This document shows positions 9,338-18,997 of a DNA stretch of 64,000 bases, one piece after another. This DNA comes from Streptomyces sp. NBRC 109706 (GTDB lineage: Bacteria; Actinomycetota; Actinomycetes; Streptomycetales; Streptomycetaceae). Every line of letters starts with the position of its first letter. Within the stretch, counting starts at the first letter, position 1. A model generated the notes under the pieces. The model saw nothing but the letters and a program-made list of their open reading frames with translations, was not told where the DNA came from and made no database searches. The DNA is taken from the NCBI RefSeq assembly GCF_000974485.1, contig NZ_BBOM01000005.1, forward strand, positions 604,289 through 668,288, in the 5' to 3' direction. A program made the position numbers and the translations under genes.

Positions 9338-10272
9338 ACACCCTCGTCCTGCTCACCCTCACCGGCCTCGGTCTGGCCGCGCTGTACTTCCTGATCGCGT
9401 CGGGGCTCGCCCTGATCTTCGGCCTGATGGACGTCCTCAACTTCGCCCACGGCGCCTTCCTGACCGTCGCCGCCTACGCGGCCTGGGAGACCGCCGAGGC
9501 GCTCGGCGGCACCGCCGGGCTGCTGGCCGCCCTGGTCGTCGGCACGCTCACCGGGCTGCTGCTCGCCGTCGCCGTCGAACGCGTCCTCATCCGCCGGCTC
9601 TACGGCAGGCCGCGCGAGCAGATCCTGGTCACCGTCGGCCTGTCGCTGACGATCCCCGCGCTCGTCCAGGCGTACTGGGGCGCGGACTCCCGCCCCTTCC
9701 CCGTGCCCGACTGGCTCTCCGGCACCGTCCGCCTGCTCGGCGCCAATGTGCCGGTCAGCCGGTTCCTGCTGGTCGGCGCCGCCCTCGCCGTGCTGATCGG
9801 CGTCCGGCTGCTGCTCAACCGCACCCGCTACGGACTGGTGGTGCGAGCCGGGGTGGAGGACCGGTCGATGGTCTCCGCCCTCGGCGTCGACGTCACCCGC
9901 GCCTTCACCCTCGTCTTCGCCCTCGGCGGCGCCCTGGCGGGCCTGGCCGGCGTGCTCGGCGGCGTCTACTACGGCTCCGTCGCCCCGCACCGCGGCACCG
10001 GGCTGCTGATCTTCGGTTTCGTCGTGGTGATCATCGGCGGGCTGCACTCCATCACCGGGGTCGCCTGCGCGGCGCTGGCCGCCGGCCTGGTCCAGCAGTA
10101 CGCCAACTACTACATCTCCGGCGGCTTCGGCGACATCGCCGTCGTCGTCCTCCTCGCCGTGGTGATCCTCGCCCGGCCGACCCCCGGCCGGCGCGGCCCC
10201 CTCCAGGGGCTGCGCGACCGGATCGGCCCCGGCACGACGCCACCCGCACTGCGCCCGGGAGGCGCCGTATGA
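9334..10272 (+). CDS. ABC transporter permease (LivH type)
   Basis: A 312-residue integral membrane permease with about eight predicted helices. The N-terminal region ALYFLIASGLALIFGLMDVL followed by NFAHGAF is the LivH signature. The segment GVEDRSMVSALGVDV around residue 175-190 is the cytoplasmic EAA-like loop that docks on the ATPases. It starts with GTG overlapping the LivF stop and ends overlapping the LivM ATG. Confidence 0.9.
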   Translation: MNTLVLLTLTGLGLAALYFLIASGLALIFGLMDVLNFAHGAFLTVAAYAAWETAEALGGTAGLLAALVVGTLTGLLLAVAVERVLIRRLYGRPREQILVTVGLSLTIPALVQAYWGADSRPFPVPDWLSGTVRLLGANVPVSRFLLVGAALAVLIGVRLLLNRTRYGLVVRAGVEDRSMVSALGVDVTRAFTLVFALGGALAGLAGVLGGVYYGSVAPHRGTGLLIFGFVVVIIGGLHSITGVACAALAAGLVQQYANYYISGGFGDIAVVVLLAVVILARPTPGRRGPLQGLRDRIGPGTTPPALRPGGAV

Positions 10273-11363
10273 CCACCACCACCGCGGCCGGGGAGCCGAA
10301 GACCGCCCGGGCCGCCACAGCCGGACGCCGCGCGCGCCCGGGCCGCCCCTGGCTGATCCCGGCCGGCGTCCTGATCCTGCTGCTGACCCTGCCCTACTCG
10401 GCGCTGGACGTCCCGGTGCTTCTCGACGGCCCGGTCAACTCCGCGGGTTCCCTGCAACTCCTCGCGCTCTGCCTGGTGTTCGCCGGTCTGGCGCTTAGCT
10501 ACGACCTGCTGTTCGGGCGCACGGGACTGCTGTCCTTCGGCCACGCCCTCTACATCGCCGGCGGCGCCTACGGCACCCAGCTGGCCATGACCCATCTGGA
10601 GGTGTCGCTGCTGCCGGCCGCGGCGCTGACCCTCGTGGTCGGCACCGTGGCGGCCTGCCTGCTCGGCGCGATCTCGCTGCGCCCGCTGGCGCTCGGCGGC
10701 ATCGGCTTCGCCATGGTCACCCTCGCCTTCGCGCAGGCCGGCTCGATCTGGGTGGAACGCAACCCCGCCGGTCTCACCGGCGGCGAGGAGGGACTGCCGC
10801 TGACCGCGGACTCGGTGCCGTCGTTCCTCGTCGGCATCAGCAACACCGTCAACGTCTACTGGCTCGCCCTCGGCTACCTCGTGGTCACCGCCGCCGTCGC
10901 CTGGGCCGCCACCGCCTCCCCCGCCGGCAAGGTGTGGCAGGCCATCCGCGACAACGAACAGCGGGTCTCCGTCCTCGGCCGCGACCCGTTCCGCCACAAG
11001 CTCGGCGTCTTCGTGCTGGCCTCGGCACTGGCCCTGCTCGGCGGCATCGTCCACCTGGTGGTCACCTCGGGCGCCACGCCGGCCACCAGCACCGCCGAGT
11101 TCACCCTCACCCTGCTGGTGATGGTGGTCCTCGGCGGCGCCGGCACCCGGTGGGGGCCGATCATCGGCGGCGTGCTGTTCATCTACCTCGACCACCGGCT
11201 GACCGCCCTCGGCGTCTCCGACACCGTCGCCGACCTGCCGGAACCACTGGCCGCCCCCCTCTCCGAACCCCTCGTGGTGCTCGGCGTGCTGTTCGTGATC
11301 GCCGTCTACGCGGCACCCGGCGGCCTGGCCGCCCTGGGCCGGCGGGCGAGGCGGGCCCGGTGA
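10269..11363 (+). CDS. ABC transporter permease (LivM type)
   Basis: The 364-residue second permease. A basic N-terminal tail precedes about ten hydrophobic segments. LSYDLLFGRTGLLSFGHALY is the LivM-type signature, and AIRDNEQRVSVLGRDPFRHK is the cytoplasmic loop contacting the ATPase. It starts four bases inside the LivH gene. Its stop overlaps the GTG of an alpha/beta hydrolase, so that enzyme belongs to the same transcript. Confidence 0.9.
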   Translation: MTTTTAAGEPKTARAATAGRRARPGRPWLIPAGVLILLLTLPYSALDVPVLLDGPVNSAGSLQLLALCLVFAGLALSYDLLFGRTGLLSFGHALYIAGGAYGTQLAMTHLEVSLLPAAALTLVVGTVAACLLGAISLRPLALGGIGFAMVTLAFAQAGSIWVERNPAGLTGGEEGLPLTADSVPSFLVGISNTVNVYWLALGYLVVTAAVAWAATASPAGKVWQAIRDNEQRVSVLGRDPFRHKLGVFVLASALALLGGIVHLVVTSGATPATSTAEFTLTLLVMVVLGGAGTRWGPIIGGVLFIYLDHRLTALGVSDTVADLPEPLAAPLSEPLVVLGVLFVIAVYAAPGGLAALGRRARRAR

Positions 11364-12316
11364 CCGGCCCGAGCGGCGGGGCGCCGGCGCGGGCGGCCCG
11401 CGAGACGTCGGTCCAGGTGGCCGGTGGGCCGCTCGCCGTCACCCACTGGCCGGGGGAACCGAGCGCCGAACCGGTGATCGCCCTCCATGGCATCACCGCC
11501 AACGGGCTGTTCCTCGCGCCGCTGGCACAGGAGTTGGCCGGCACCCCGATCCACGCGCCCGACCTGCGGGGACGCGGCGCGAGCCGCGACCTGCCGGGCC
11601 CCTACGGGCTGGCCGCGCATGTCGCCGACGTGGTGGCGCTGGCCGACACCCTCGACCGGCGGCCCGTGCTCCTCGGCCACTCCATGGGCGCGTTCATCGG
11701 CGCGCTGGCCGCCGCCGACCATCCGGAACGCTTCTCCCGGCTCGTCCTGGTCGACGGCGGGCTCGGCTTCCCCAGCCCACCCGGCACGGATGTCGACGCC
11801 GTCCTGGAGGCCGTCATCGGCCCGGCGATGCGGCGGCTCTCGATGACGTTCCCCGACCGGGAGAGCTACCACGCGTTCTTCCGCGACCATCCGGCGCTCG
11901 CCGACCACTGGGGCCCCGAGCTGCGCGCCTACTTCGACCGCGACCTCGTCGGCACCCCGCCGGAACTGCGCAGCAGCTGCTCCGTCGACGCTGTCCGCCT
12001 CGACGGCGCGGACGTCCTCACCGGGCCGGAGACGCTGGCCGCGATCCACCGACTCGCCCTCCCCACCACCCTGTTGTGGGCGGAACGCGGGCTGCTCAAC
12101 CAGCCGGAGGCCCTCTACGACGAGGCGCGGATCGAGGCGGCCGGGCTGGATCGGAAGCTGATCACGGTGGCCGGCGTCCCCGACACCAACCACTACTCGA
12201 TCCTCCTGGCGCCGCACGCCCTGCGCGCGGTCGCCGAAGCCGTACTGCGCCGACCGCCCCGCCGGGGGCCGGCCGCGCCGCCGGCTACCCCGCCGAGAAG
12301 CGGAGGATGTCGTTGA
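11360..12316 (+). CDS. Alpha/beta hydrolase coupled to the ABC importer
   Basis: A 318-residue cytoplasmic alpha/beta hydrolase with no signal peptide. LHGITANG near residue 38 forms the oxyanion region, DLRGRGAS follows, and the nucleophile elbow is GHSMG. The likely catalytic His is in DTNHYSILL near the C-terminus. The GTG start overlaps the LivM stop by four bases, so the hydrolase is translationally coupled to the importer. An ester-, amide- or lactone-bearing substrate that is imported and then hydrolysed is the simplest reading, perhaps a 3-hydroxybutyrate oligomer given the upstream genes. The last 32 bases overlap the convergent DUF3017 gene. Confidence 0.85.
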   Translation: MTGPSGGAPARAARETSVQVAGGPLAVTHWPGEPSAEPVIALHGITANGLFLAPLAQELAGTPIHAPDLRGRGASRDLPGPYGLAAHVADVVALADTLDRRPVLLGHSMGAFIGALAAADHPERFSRLVLVDGGLGFPSPPGTDVDAVLEAVIGPAMRRLSMTFPDRESYHAFFRDHPALADHWGPELRAYFDRDLVGTPPELRSSCSVDAVRLDGADVLTGPETLAAIHRLALPTTLLWAERGLLNQPEALYDEARIEAAGLDRKLITVAGVPDTNHYSILLAPHALRAVAEAVLRRPPRRGPAAPPATPPRSGGCR

Positions 12317-12698
12317 GGAAGGGGACCTCCAGCCAGGGGCGGGGCTCGGCCATCAGGGTCAGCAGCACGATCAGCGCGCCCAGCACGGTGTAGGTCACGA
12401 CGTCCGTGAAGCGGGAGCGCACCGCCAGCATGCCGACCGCCGGCAGCCACGCGCGCAGCAGCGCACCGGCCAGCAGCGCGCCGCCGACGATCAGCAGGCC
12501 GATGCGGAAGTCGAGCAGGGTGACCAGCAGCCCCACCAGCGTGGTGCCCAGGACCGCGAGCAGCGGCCACTGACGGATGGGCGCCGGCGCGTCACCACCC
12601 GCCGAGCGCCCCCCGCCTTCCGGACGCGCCGTGCTTCTCGTCCGATGCTTCTCCGGCACCCGCCAGCGCTTGCGCCAGGCCACGCCACCACCTGCCAC
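12285..12698 (-). CDS. DUF3017 membrane protein
   Basis: A 137-residue small membrane protein: a basic N-terminal tail of about 40 residues, then three or four hydrophobic helices (LLAVLGTTLVGLLVTLLDF, IGLLIVGGALLAGALLRAW, VVTYTVLGALIVLLTLM). DUF3017 proteins are regularly found directly after folD in Streptomyces, as here with a 35-base gap. The start is a GTG behind an AGGGGGG ribosome site. Function is unknown. Its 3' end overlaps the 3' end of the hydrolase gene on the other strand by 32 bases. Confidence 0.85.
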   Translation of the reverse strand: MAGGGVAWRKRWRVPEKHRTRSTARPEGGGRSAGGDAPAPIRQWPLLAVLGTTLVGLLVTLLDFRIGLLIVGGALLAGALLRAWLPAVGMLAVRSRFTDVVTYTVLGALIVLLTLMAEPRPWLEVPFLNDILRFSAG

Positions 12699-12733
12699 GT
12701 CGGCCCCCCTCTCCGTTCCGTCAGCTCGTTCCG

Positions 12734-13594
12734 TCAGCCCTGGTCGGCCGCGCGCTCGGCGGCCTCGACAACGTTGCTCAGCAGCATGGCCCTGGTCATC
12801 GGGCCCACGCCACGCGGGTTCGGCGAGAGCCAGCCGGCGACGGCGGCCACGCCGGGGTGGACGTCGCCGACGATCCGGCCGGACTCGTCGCGACTGACGC
12901 CGACGTCGAGCACGGCGGCGCCCGGCTTGATGTCCTCCGGCTTGATCAGGTGCGGAACGCCGGCCGCCGCCACCACGATGTCCGCGCGGCGCAGCTGAGC
13001 CGACAGGTCACGGGTGCCGGTGTGGCACTGGGTGACCGTGGCGTTCTCCGACCGGCGGGTGAGCAGCAGCGGCAGCGAACGGCCGACCGTCACACCGCGA
13101 CCGACCACCGCCACCTCGGCGCCGTCGATCTCCACACCGAAGCGGCGCAGCAGCGCGATGATGCCGTTGGGGGTGCAGGGCAGCGGCGCGGGCTCGCCCA
13201 GCACCAGGCGGCCGAGGTTGGTGGGGTGCAGGCCGTCGGCGTCCTTGTCCGGGTCGACGCGCTCCAGCACGCGGTTGGTGTCGATGCCGCGCGGCAGCGG
13301 CAGTTGCACCAGATAGCCGGTGCAGGCGGGGTCGGCGTTCAGCTCGTCGACCACGGCCTCGATCTCGGCCTGGCCTGCGGTGGCCGGCAACTCCCGCTGG
13401 ATGGAGGCGATTCCGACGGCGGCGCAGTCCCGATGCTTGCCCGCGACATACTTCTGGCTGCCGACATCGTCGCCGACCAGCAGCGTGCCGAGGCCCGGGG
13501 CGTGGCCGCGCTCCCTGAGCGCGGCGATCCGGGTGCGGAGGTCGGACTTGATCTCGGCCGCGGTGGCCTGGCCGTCGAGTGTCTGGGCAGTCAT
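12734..13594 (-). CDS. folD: Bifunctional methylenetetrahydrofolate dehydrogenase/cyclohydrolase
   Basis: A 286-residue enzyme that interconverts 5,10-methylene-, methenyl- and 10-formyl-tetrahydrofolate using NADP+. It supplies 10-formyl-THF to the purN and purH enzymes encoded just downstream. The catalytic Lys lies in [12 protein letters not shown] near residue 50. The folate-site motif is VQLPLP, and the dinucleotide loop [14 protein letters not shown] lies near residue 166. [10 protein letters not shown] closes the family signature. Length is normal. DUF3017 follows in the same operon. The promoter probably lies in the 100-base divergent gap before 13697. Confidence 0.95.
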   Translation of the reverse strand: MTAQTLDGQATAAEIKSDLRTRIAALRERGHAPGLGTLLVGDDVGSQKYVAGKHRDCAAVGIASIQRELPATAGQAEIEAVVDELNADPACTGYLVQLPLPRGIDTNRVLERVDPDKDADGLHPTNLGRLVLGEPAPLPCTPNGIIALLRRFGVEIDGAEVAVVGRGVTVGRSLPLLLTRRSENATVTQCHTGTRDLSAQLRRADIVVAAAGVPHLIKPEDIKPGAAVLDVGVSRDESGRIVGDVHPGVAAVAGWLSPNPRGVGPMTRAMLLSNVVEAAERAADQG

Positions 13595-13696
13595 GGGCCC
13601 ATCCTCGCGGATAACGGGCCAAGGTCACCAATCCGGCCCGCCCCGCCCAGGGCGCGGCGCTCGCCGCGCCGTCCGGAAGCTGCTGGAATACCCGCC

Positions 13697-13948
13697 ATGA
13701 ACGAACGCTACTCCCTGTTCAGCAGCCCCGCCGGCGGTGTGATGACGGCCGAGGTCGGCGCGGTCACCGGCGAGTTGGAGCTGCACAGCGCCATCGGCGA
13801 GGACGGCTCCCTCGACCTGCGGATCCGCTACGCGGGCGCCGACGAGTGGTACACGGTCGAGGGCGGCCCCTACCGCCTGTACGACCCGAGGGACCACGAG
13901 GTACTGCACGAAATCCTGATCGCCGCCCTCCACCGCCCACCGGCCTGA
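13697..13948 (+). CDS. Small conserved protein of unknown function
   Basis: An 83-residue acidic soluble protein with no signal or membrane segment. It reads as a compact beta-rich domain (VMTAEVGAVTGELELH, LDLRIRYAGADEWYTVEGGPY) followed by a short helix near the C-terminus. I recognise it only as the small protein often seen beside folD in Streptomyces; no function is assigned. It is divergent from folD. A GAATAC ending six bases before the ATG may be a leaderless -10. A hairpin terminator lies 115 bases downstream. Confidence 0.75.
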   Translation: MNERYSLFSSPAGGVMTAEVGAVTGELELHSAIGEDGSLDLRIRYAGADEWYTVEGGPYRLYDPRDHEVLHEILIAALHRPPA

Positions 13949-14062
13949 GCGAACGGCAGGCTCTCGACCGTGAGATGACCCCCCGGACGGCGCCACCCGC
14001 GCCACACACCGGGCCGAACAGCCACCCCGTTCGGGTGGGAACGAGGAGCGGTTGGCGGCGGC

Positions 14063-14081
14063 GCGCGCCTGGTTGGCGCGC
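14063..14081. terminator. Hairpin terminator between convergent genes
   Basis: A 7-bp perfect stem GCGCGCC/GGCGCGC encloses TGGTT. It lies between the small conserved gene on + and purH on -, 25 bases from the purH stop. It can serve both directions. No T-run is present. Confidence 0.55.
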
Positions 14082-14105
14082 TGACCGCGCAACCGCCGCG
14101 TCGCG

Positions 14106-15698
14106 TCAGTGGAAGAAGTGCCGGGTGCCCGTCAGGTAGAGGGGGATCCCGGCCTTCTCGGCTGCCTCGACGACCTGTTCGTCGCGGATCGAACCGCCGG
14201 GCTGGACCACGGCCTTGACGCCCGCCTCGATCAGCACCTCAAGGCCGTCGGGGAACGGGAAGAACGCGTCGGACGCGGCATAGGAGCCGGCGGCCCGCTC
14301 CGCGCCGGCGCGGCCGACGGCCAGCCGCGCGGAGTCCACGCGGTTGACCTGGCCCATCCCGACGCCGACCGTCGCGCCGTCCCTGGCCAGCAGGATCGCG
14401 TTGGACTTGACCGCCCGGCAGGCGCGCCAGGCGAAGGCCAGCTCGGCCAGCTCGTCGGCGGACAGCGCCTCGCCGGTGGCCAGCCGCCAGTTGGCCGGAT
14501 CGTCGCCGGCGGCCTGCAGCCGGTCGCTGACCTGCGCCAGCGCCCCGCCGTCCACCGGCCGGAACTCGGCGACCGCGGCGGGCGGTTCGGGACAGCGCAG
14601 CACCCGGATGTTCTTCTTCCGGGTGAGCGCCTCCAGCGCGCCCTCCTCGTAGTCGGGCGCCACCACGACCTCGGTGAAGATCTCGGCGATCTGCCCGGCC
14701 AGCTCGGCCGTCACCGGCCGGTTGACGGCGATCACGCCGCCGTAGGCGGACAGCGGATCGCAGGCGTGCGCCTTGCGGTGCGCCTCGGCCACGTCGGCGC
14801 CCACCGCGATCCCGCACGGGTTGCTGTGCTTGATGATCGCGACGCAGGGCTGCTCGTGGTCGTGGGCGGCGCGGCGGGCCGCCTCGGTGTCCACATAGTT
14901 GTTGTAGGACATCTCCTTGCCGTGCAGCTGCTCGGCGGAGGCCAGTCCGCGTCCGCTGCCGTCGGTGTAGAGCGCGGCGGACTGGTGCGGGTTCTCGCCG
15001 TAGCGCAGCACCCGCTGGAGGCCGAAGACCGGGCTGACGCTCTGCGCGAACTCCTCGCGTGGCCCCTCCTGGGCGGCGAAGTAGCCGGCGACCTGGGCGT
15101 CGTAGCGGGCGGTGTGCCGGAACGCCTCGGCGGCCAGCGCGCGTCGCTGCCCGGCGGTGAAGCCGCCATCGACGACGGCGGTCACCAGCTCGTCGTAGCG
15201 CGCCGGGTCGACCACGATGGCGACCGAGCCGTGGTTCTTGGCCGAGCTGCGCACCATCGCCGGGCCGCCGATGTCGATCTGCTCCACGCAGTCCTCGAAG
15301 GAGGCCCCGGAGGCGACCGTCTGTTCGAAGGGGTAGAGGTTGCTCACCACCAGGTCGAACGGCTCGACCCCGAGGTCGGCGAGCTGGGCGCGGTGCGCCG
15401 GCACCCGCTGGTCGGCCAGCAGCCCCGCGTGCACCTTGGGGTGCAGGGTCTTGACCCGGCCGTCGAGGCATTCGGGGAAGCCGGTCAGCTCCTCGACCGG
15501 GGTGACGGGCACGCCGACGGCGGCGATCCGGCGGGCCGAGTTGCCGGTGGAGACCAGCGCGACCCCGGCGGCGTGCAGCGCCTTCGCCAGCTCCTCCAGA
15601 CCGGTCTTGTCATAGACGCTGATCAGGGCGCGCCTGATCGGCCGCCGCCCTTCGGCGTCGTGCTCCGGCTGGGCCCCTGCGGCTTGTTCGGCGCTCAC
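14106..15698 (-). CDS. purH: AICAR transformylase / IMP cyclohydrolase
   Basis: A 530-residue bifunctional enzyme for the last two steps of IMP synthesis. The N-terminal MGS-like IMP cyclohydrolase domain (about 20-165) includes [10 protein letters not shown] and [18 protein letters not shown] residues. The C-terminal AICAR transformylase domain carries [13 protein letters not shown], the catalytic [17 protein letters not shown] and VQPGGSIRD. The start is GTG 15698, which overlaps the purN stop as GTGA; open frame upstream of it belongs to purN in another frame. Together with folD this forms a purine/one-carbon neighbourhood. Confidence 0.96.
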   Translation of the reverse strand: MSAEQAAGAQPEHDAEGRRPIRRALISVYDKTGLEELAKALHAAGVALVSTGNSARRIAAVGVPVTPVEELTGFPECLDGRVKTLHPKVHAGLLADQRVPAHRAQLADLGVEPFDLVVSNLYPFEQTVASGASFEDCVEQIDIGGPAMVRSSAKNHGSVAIVVDPARYDELVTAVVDGGFTAGQRRALAAEAFRHTARYDAQVAGYFAAQEGPREEFAQSVSPVFGLQRVLRYGENPHQSAALYTDGSGRGLASAEQLHGKEMSYNNYVDTEAARRAAHDHEQPCVAIIKHSNPCGIAVGADVAEAHRKAHACDPLSAYGGVIAVNRPVTAELAGQIAEIFTEVVVAPDYEEGALEALTRKKNIRVLRCPEPPAAVAEFRPVDGGALAQVSDRLQAAGDDPANWRLATGEALSADELAELAFAWRACRAVKSNAILLARDGATVGVGMGQVNRVDSARLAVGRAGAERAAGSYAASDAFFPFPDGLEVLIEAGVKAVVQPGGSIRDEQVVEAAEKAGIPLYLTGTRHFFH

Positions 15699-16363
15699 GG
15701 GATGTACACCTTTCGTCCCTCTATGCGGTAGCCGTCGCGGGCCATCCGGCCCACGGCATCGACGAGCAGCCCGCGTTCGACTTCCTTGATCCGCTGATGC
15801 AGCGTGTCCTCGTCGTCGTCGTCGTGGACGGCGACGGCACCCTGCGCGATGATCGGACCGCTGTCCACCTCGGCCTCGGCGAAGTGCACGGTGCAGCCCG
15901 TCACCTTCACCCCGTGGGCGAGCGCGTCCCGCACCCCGTGCGCGCCGGGGAAGCTGGGCAGCAGCGCCGGGTGCGTGTTGATGAACCGGCCCCCGAAGGC
16001 GGCCATGAACGAGGCCCCGACGATCTTCATGAACCCGGCCGACACCACCAGATCGGGGCGGTGCGCGGCGACGGACTCCGTCAGCGCCGCGTCCCATTCG
16101 GGGCGGGTCGGGTAGTCCCGCAGCCGGTGGACGAAGGTCGGCACGCCGGCGCGTTCCGCGCGGCGCAGCCCCTCGATGTTGGCGCGGTCGGCGCCGACGG
16201 CGGCCACCGTGGCGTTGAACGCGGCGCCCCCGTCCCGCTCCGCGTCCAGCAGTGCCTGGAGGTTGCTGCCAGAACCGGAGACCAGGACCACCAGGCGGAC
16301 GGGGGGTCGGTCGGTGGCTTCGGCGGGGTCGGCGGCTTCGGGGGTGGCGGAGGCAGAGGCCAC
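15695..16363 (-). CDS. purN: Phosphoribosylglycinamide formyltransferase
   Basis: A 222-residue enzyme using 10-formyl-THF to formylate GAR in purine synthesis. [16 protein letters not shown] at about 27-42 binds the substrate phosphate. [17 protein letters not shown] contains the catalytic Asn/His pair, and [17 protein letters not shown] contains the catalytic Asp. The N-terminal 20 residues (Ala/Pro/Glu-rich) are an extension relative to the E. coli enzyme. The start is GTG with GGAAAG about 12 bases upstream. Translation is coupled to purH. Confidence 0.95.
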   Translation of the reverse strand: MASASATPEAADPAEATDRPPVRLVVLVSGSGSNLQALLDAERDGGAAFNATVAAVGADRANIEGLRRAERAGVPTFVHRLRDYPTRPEWDAALTESVAAHRPDLVVSAGFMKIVGASFMAAFGGRFINTHPALLPSFPGAHGVRDALAHGVKVTGCTVHFAEAEVDSGPIIAQGAVAVHDDDDEDTLHQRIKEVERGLLVDAVGRMARDGYRIEGRKVYIP

Positions 16364-16590
16364 GACGAGGTCTTTCCTTTAGTGCTTTCCTCCCGGAGCA
16401 CCGAGCTCGTCGTCGAACCTGCTGGTGCCGCTCCCGGGACGTGCGGGGCCGCTCACGGGTCGGCCGTCGGCAACGATACCTTCACGGCTGGGTCCCCCCG
16501 TGCCGTGGGCCGTCCGGAGCCAGGTACGGTCGGAAGCCACCGGCACCGCGATCCCGGCGCGCGTGCCCGACAGGGAGATGCGACCACCAC

Positions 16591-17349
16591 ATGACCGACG
16601 GACCCCGTGCGTCAGGCCAGCAGGATCGGCCGGGCGAGGAGGACAACCCCTTCGCCCCGCCCCCCGAGGGGCGGCCCGACCAGCCGTGGCGCCCCCGGAA
16701 TCCGGACGGCAACGGCAACGGGGACAGTGACGGCGGTAACGACGGCAACCAGCGGCAGCGCTGGGGCAGCCAGTGGAGCCGGAAACAGCCGGGGCGCGGC
16801 TCGGGCCCGTTCGGCGCGCCCGGCAACGGCGGCCCCGACGGTTCGGGGGAGAACGGCGGCCGCCCGGGCCGTCGCTGGGACCCCAACGATCCGGGCCAAC
16901 GGCACGCGCGCTACTCGGTGTTGGCCGGTATGTGGGGTGTCTTCGCCGGCTTGCTCGCCTGGGAGTGGCTTGGCCTGCTGCTGGGCGCGCTCGCCCTGTA
17001 CTGGGGCATCAGCGCGCTGCGCGGCGGCCCCTCCGAGAGCGCCGAGGGCAGGGACCGCTCCAGGGAACGGGCGAAGGTCACCGCGGGCGCCGGCCAGCCG
17101 GCCCCGCCGGACGCCCCGGCCCCGGGCGGCACCCCGCCGACGCCGCCCAGGCCGCAGCGGGGCGTGGCGATCGCCGGCGTGGTGATGGCCGGCCTCTCCC
17201 TGCTGATCGTCGCGACCGCCTATACGGCGCAGCTGGTCTACAAGGACTACTTCGACTGTGTCTCCGACTCCCTCACGGCCCCGTCCAAGGCCGCCTGCGA
17301 GGACCGGCTGCCCAGCCAGCTCCGCCCGATCTTCGGCCAGGACGACTAG
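16591..17349 (+). CDS. Membrane protein with long disordered N-terminus
   Basis: A 252-residue protein. Residues 1-105 are Gly/Asn/Asp/Pro-rich and apparently disordered, with polar runs such as NGNGDSDGGNDGN. Three hydrophobic helices follow: two at about 108-145 (YSVLAGMWGVFAGLLAWEW, LLLGALALYWGISAL) and one at about 190-212 (GVAIAGVVMAGLSLLIVAT). A short extracytoplasmic tail contains two Cys (DYFDC, AACEDRL). The layout resembles DUF4190-type actinobacterial proteins. No function can be assigned. The ATG is preceded by GGGAG. It is divergent from purN. Confidence 0.75.
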   Translation: MTDGPRASGQQDRPGEEDNPFAPPPEGRPDQPWRPRNPDGNGNGDSDGGNDGNQRQRWGSQWSRKQPGRGSGPFGAPGNGGPDGSGENGGRPGRRWDPNDPGQRHARYSVLAGMWGVFAGLLAWEWLGLLLGALALYWGISALRGGPSESAEGRDRSRERAKVTAGAGQPAPPDAPAPGGTPPTPPRPQRGVAIAGVVMAGLSLLIVATAYTAQLVYKDYFDCVSDSLTAPSKAACEDRLPSQLRPIFGQDD

Positions 17350-17357
17350 CGGAACGA

Positions 17358-18923
17358 CTAGCGGGTTCCGGGCGGGCTCTCGCGTGGGATGTCCGGCAGT
17401 CCCGGCGGGCCGGGTGGCCCGCCATGGGGCCCGACGGGGGGCTCGATCCGGGGGACGAGTTCGCCGGAGGTCTGACGCAGCGCCGCCCAGCGGGAGTGCC
17501 GGGCGTCGGTGACATGCCAGTCGCGGGCCGGGTCCTTGGCCCTGGCCCGGCGCCGGGTTCGACGTGGCCTGGGCGCCCGGGCGGTGACGGCACGCAGGGT
17601 GGCCAGCGCGCCGATGGTCAACGAGGCCATCAGCAGCCGAGGCTGGTGGAGCCGCCACAGCCGCAGGCCGAGGGCCAGTGGCAGCGCGACCGCGGCCCAG
17701 CCGGCGGCGGCAAGACCGGTGAGCCAGCCGTCAGGCCCGAACCGGGCCAGTTCGCCGGTGCCCAGCGGGCCGCCGGCCATGGCACCGAGCAGGCCGAGCG
17801 CGATCCCGGTGCCGGCTGCGGCCAGCAGCGCGGTGAGCGAGGTGCCCAACCAGCCCGAGGCGGACGCCCGTTCGCCGGGTACCGGGACCGCCGCGCGGGC
17901 GACCAGGGTGGCGATCACCAGCAGCCCGGCCAGCGGAACGGCGGCCGTGATCCACAGCAGCGGGCCCTCGGGCGCGCTGGTCGGCAGACCGTCGAGCAGC
18001 GGGAACGGCGGCGGTGACGGTTCGCCGGTGACGGCGAGCGGGGTGAGCAGGCTGCCGCCGCCCAGGGTGAACCCGGGGCCCAGGCCGTAGGCGGCGCCCC
18101 AGACGGCGGCGTTGGGCGCGAGCGCGCAGGCCAGCAGCAGCACCGCGAGCCGTCCCGACCAGTCGCCGCTCAGGGTGACCATGGTGCTCTGCGCCGCCTG
18201 GGCGTGCAGCAGCAGTCCGCCGGCGGCGAGCAGCGCGCCGATGCCGCAGCAGGCGGCGGCGCCGCCCAGCGCCGCGCGCCCGGCGGCGTGCAGCCGGCGG
18301 GCGGTGAACAGCGCGGACCAGCGGGCGCCGGGGGCGTGGCGGAGCAGTGGATCGGGTGGCACGCCGCTGATCGCCCAGGCCGTTGGGACGGTCACCAGCA
18401 GGACGAAGAGCGGGAGTTGGAGCGCGGTGTCCAGCGGTTGCGGGCTGAGCGTGGCGCGCAGCGCGAAGAGGGTGGCCGCCGATCCGGCCAGCAGATAGCC
18501 GGCGCAGATCCACAGCGCGGCGCGGAAGGCGTCGCCGGGGTCGGCCGCCCAGTGCGCCTGTTCCGGTTCGGGCAGCAGGGTGACGCGGACGGCCCGGTAG
18601 AGCAGCCAGCCGGGGAGCGCGGTCAGCAGCAGGGGGCTGAGGCCGACGGGCGCTGTGCCCTGGTGGAGGGTTTCGCCGCGCAGCAGTTCGCAGCCGTGGG
18701 CGAGCAGCCAGAGGTCGGCGGCGATGCGCAGCGCGCCGGTGGCGCCGCTGTCGGGGTAGGGGGAGATCACCCAGAAGAGCAGCACCAGCACGGCGAGGGC
18801 GCCGAGCCCGAGTCCCGCGGCGAGCAGTCCCTCGAAGAGCCACCGCCCCTGGGTGCGGCCGAACGCCGACCGAAACACCGGCCGCAGGCTCCCGGGGGCT
18901 TTCCACTGACTGACAAGTCGCAC
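17358..18923 (-). CDS. DUF6350 polytopic membrane protein (PerM-like)
   Basis: A 521-residue protein with roughly nine to eleven hydrophobic segments covering residues 28-435. A basic RRTRRRARAK stretch and a Pro/Gly-rich C-terminal tail of about 60 residues follow. The pattern WVISPYPDSGATGALRIAADLWLLAHG is characteristic of the DUF6350 family found beside purN in Streptomyces. Related mycobacterial proteins have been linked to cell division. The GTG start at 18923 is consistent with the first membrane segment starting at residue 28. It converges with the preceding small membrane-protein gene with eight bases between stops. Confidence 0.82.
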   Translation of the reverse strand: MRLVSQWKAPGSLRPVFRSAFGRTQGRWLFEGLLAAGLGLGALAVLVLLFWVISPYPDSGATGALRIAADLWLLAHGCELLRGETLHQGTAPVGLSPLLLTALPGWLLYRAVRVTLLPEPEQAHWAADPGDAFRAALWICAGYLLAGSAATLFALRATLSPQPLDTALQLPLFVLLVTVPTAWAISGVPPDPLLRHAPGARWSALFTARRLHAAGRAALGGAAACCGIGALLAAGGLLLHAQAAQSTMVTLSGDWSGRLAVLLLACALAPNAAVWGAAYGLGPGFTLGGGSLLTPLAVTGEPSPPPFPLLDGLPTSAPEGPLLWITAAVPLAGLLVIATLVARAAVPVPGERASASGWLGTSLTALLAAAGTGIALGLLGAMAGGPLGTGELARFGPDGWLTGLAAAGWAAVALPLALGLRLWRLHQPRLLMASLTIGALATLRAVTARAPRPRRTRRRARAKDPARDWHVTDARHSRWAALRQTSGELVPRIEPPVGPHGGPPGPPGLPDIPRESPPGTR

Positions 18924-18997
18924 CCGGCCATGCTGCCAACAACACCCGTTTTGCCCGGGTAACAGGTTTTCACCGTGGTGTCGCCCAGTATGTCTAT

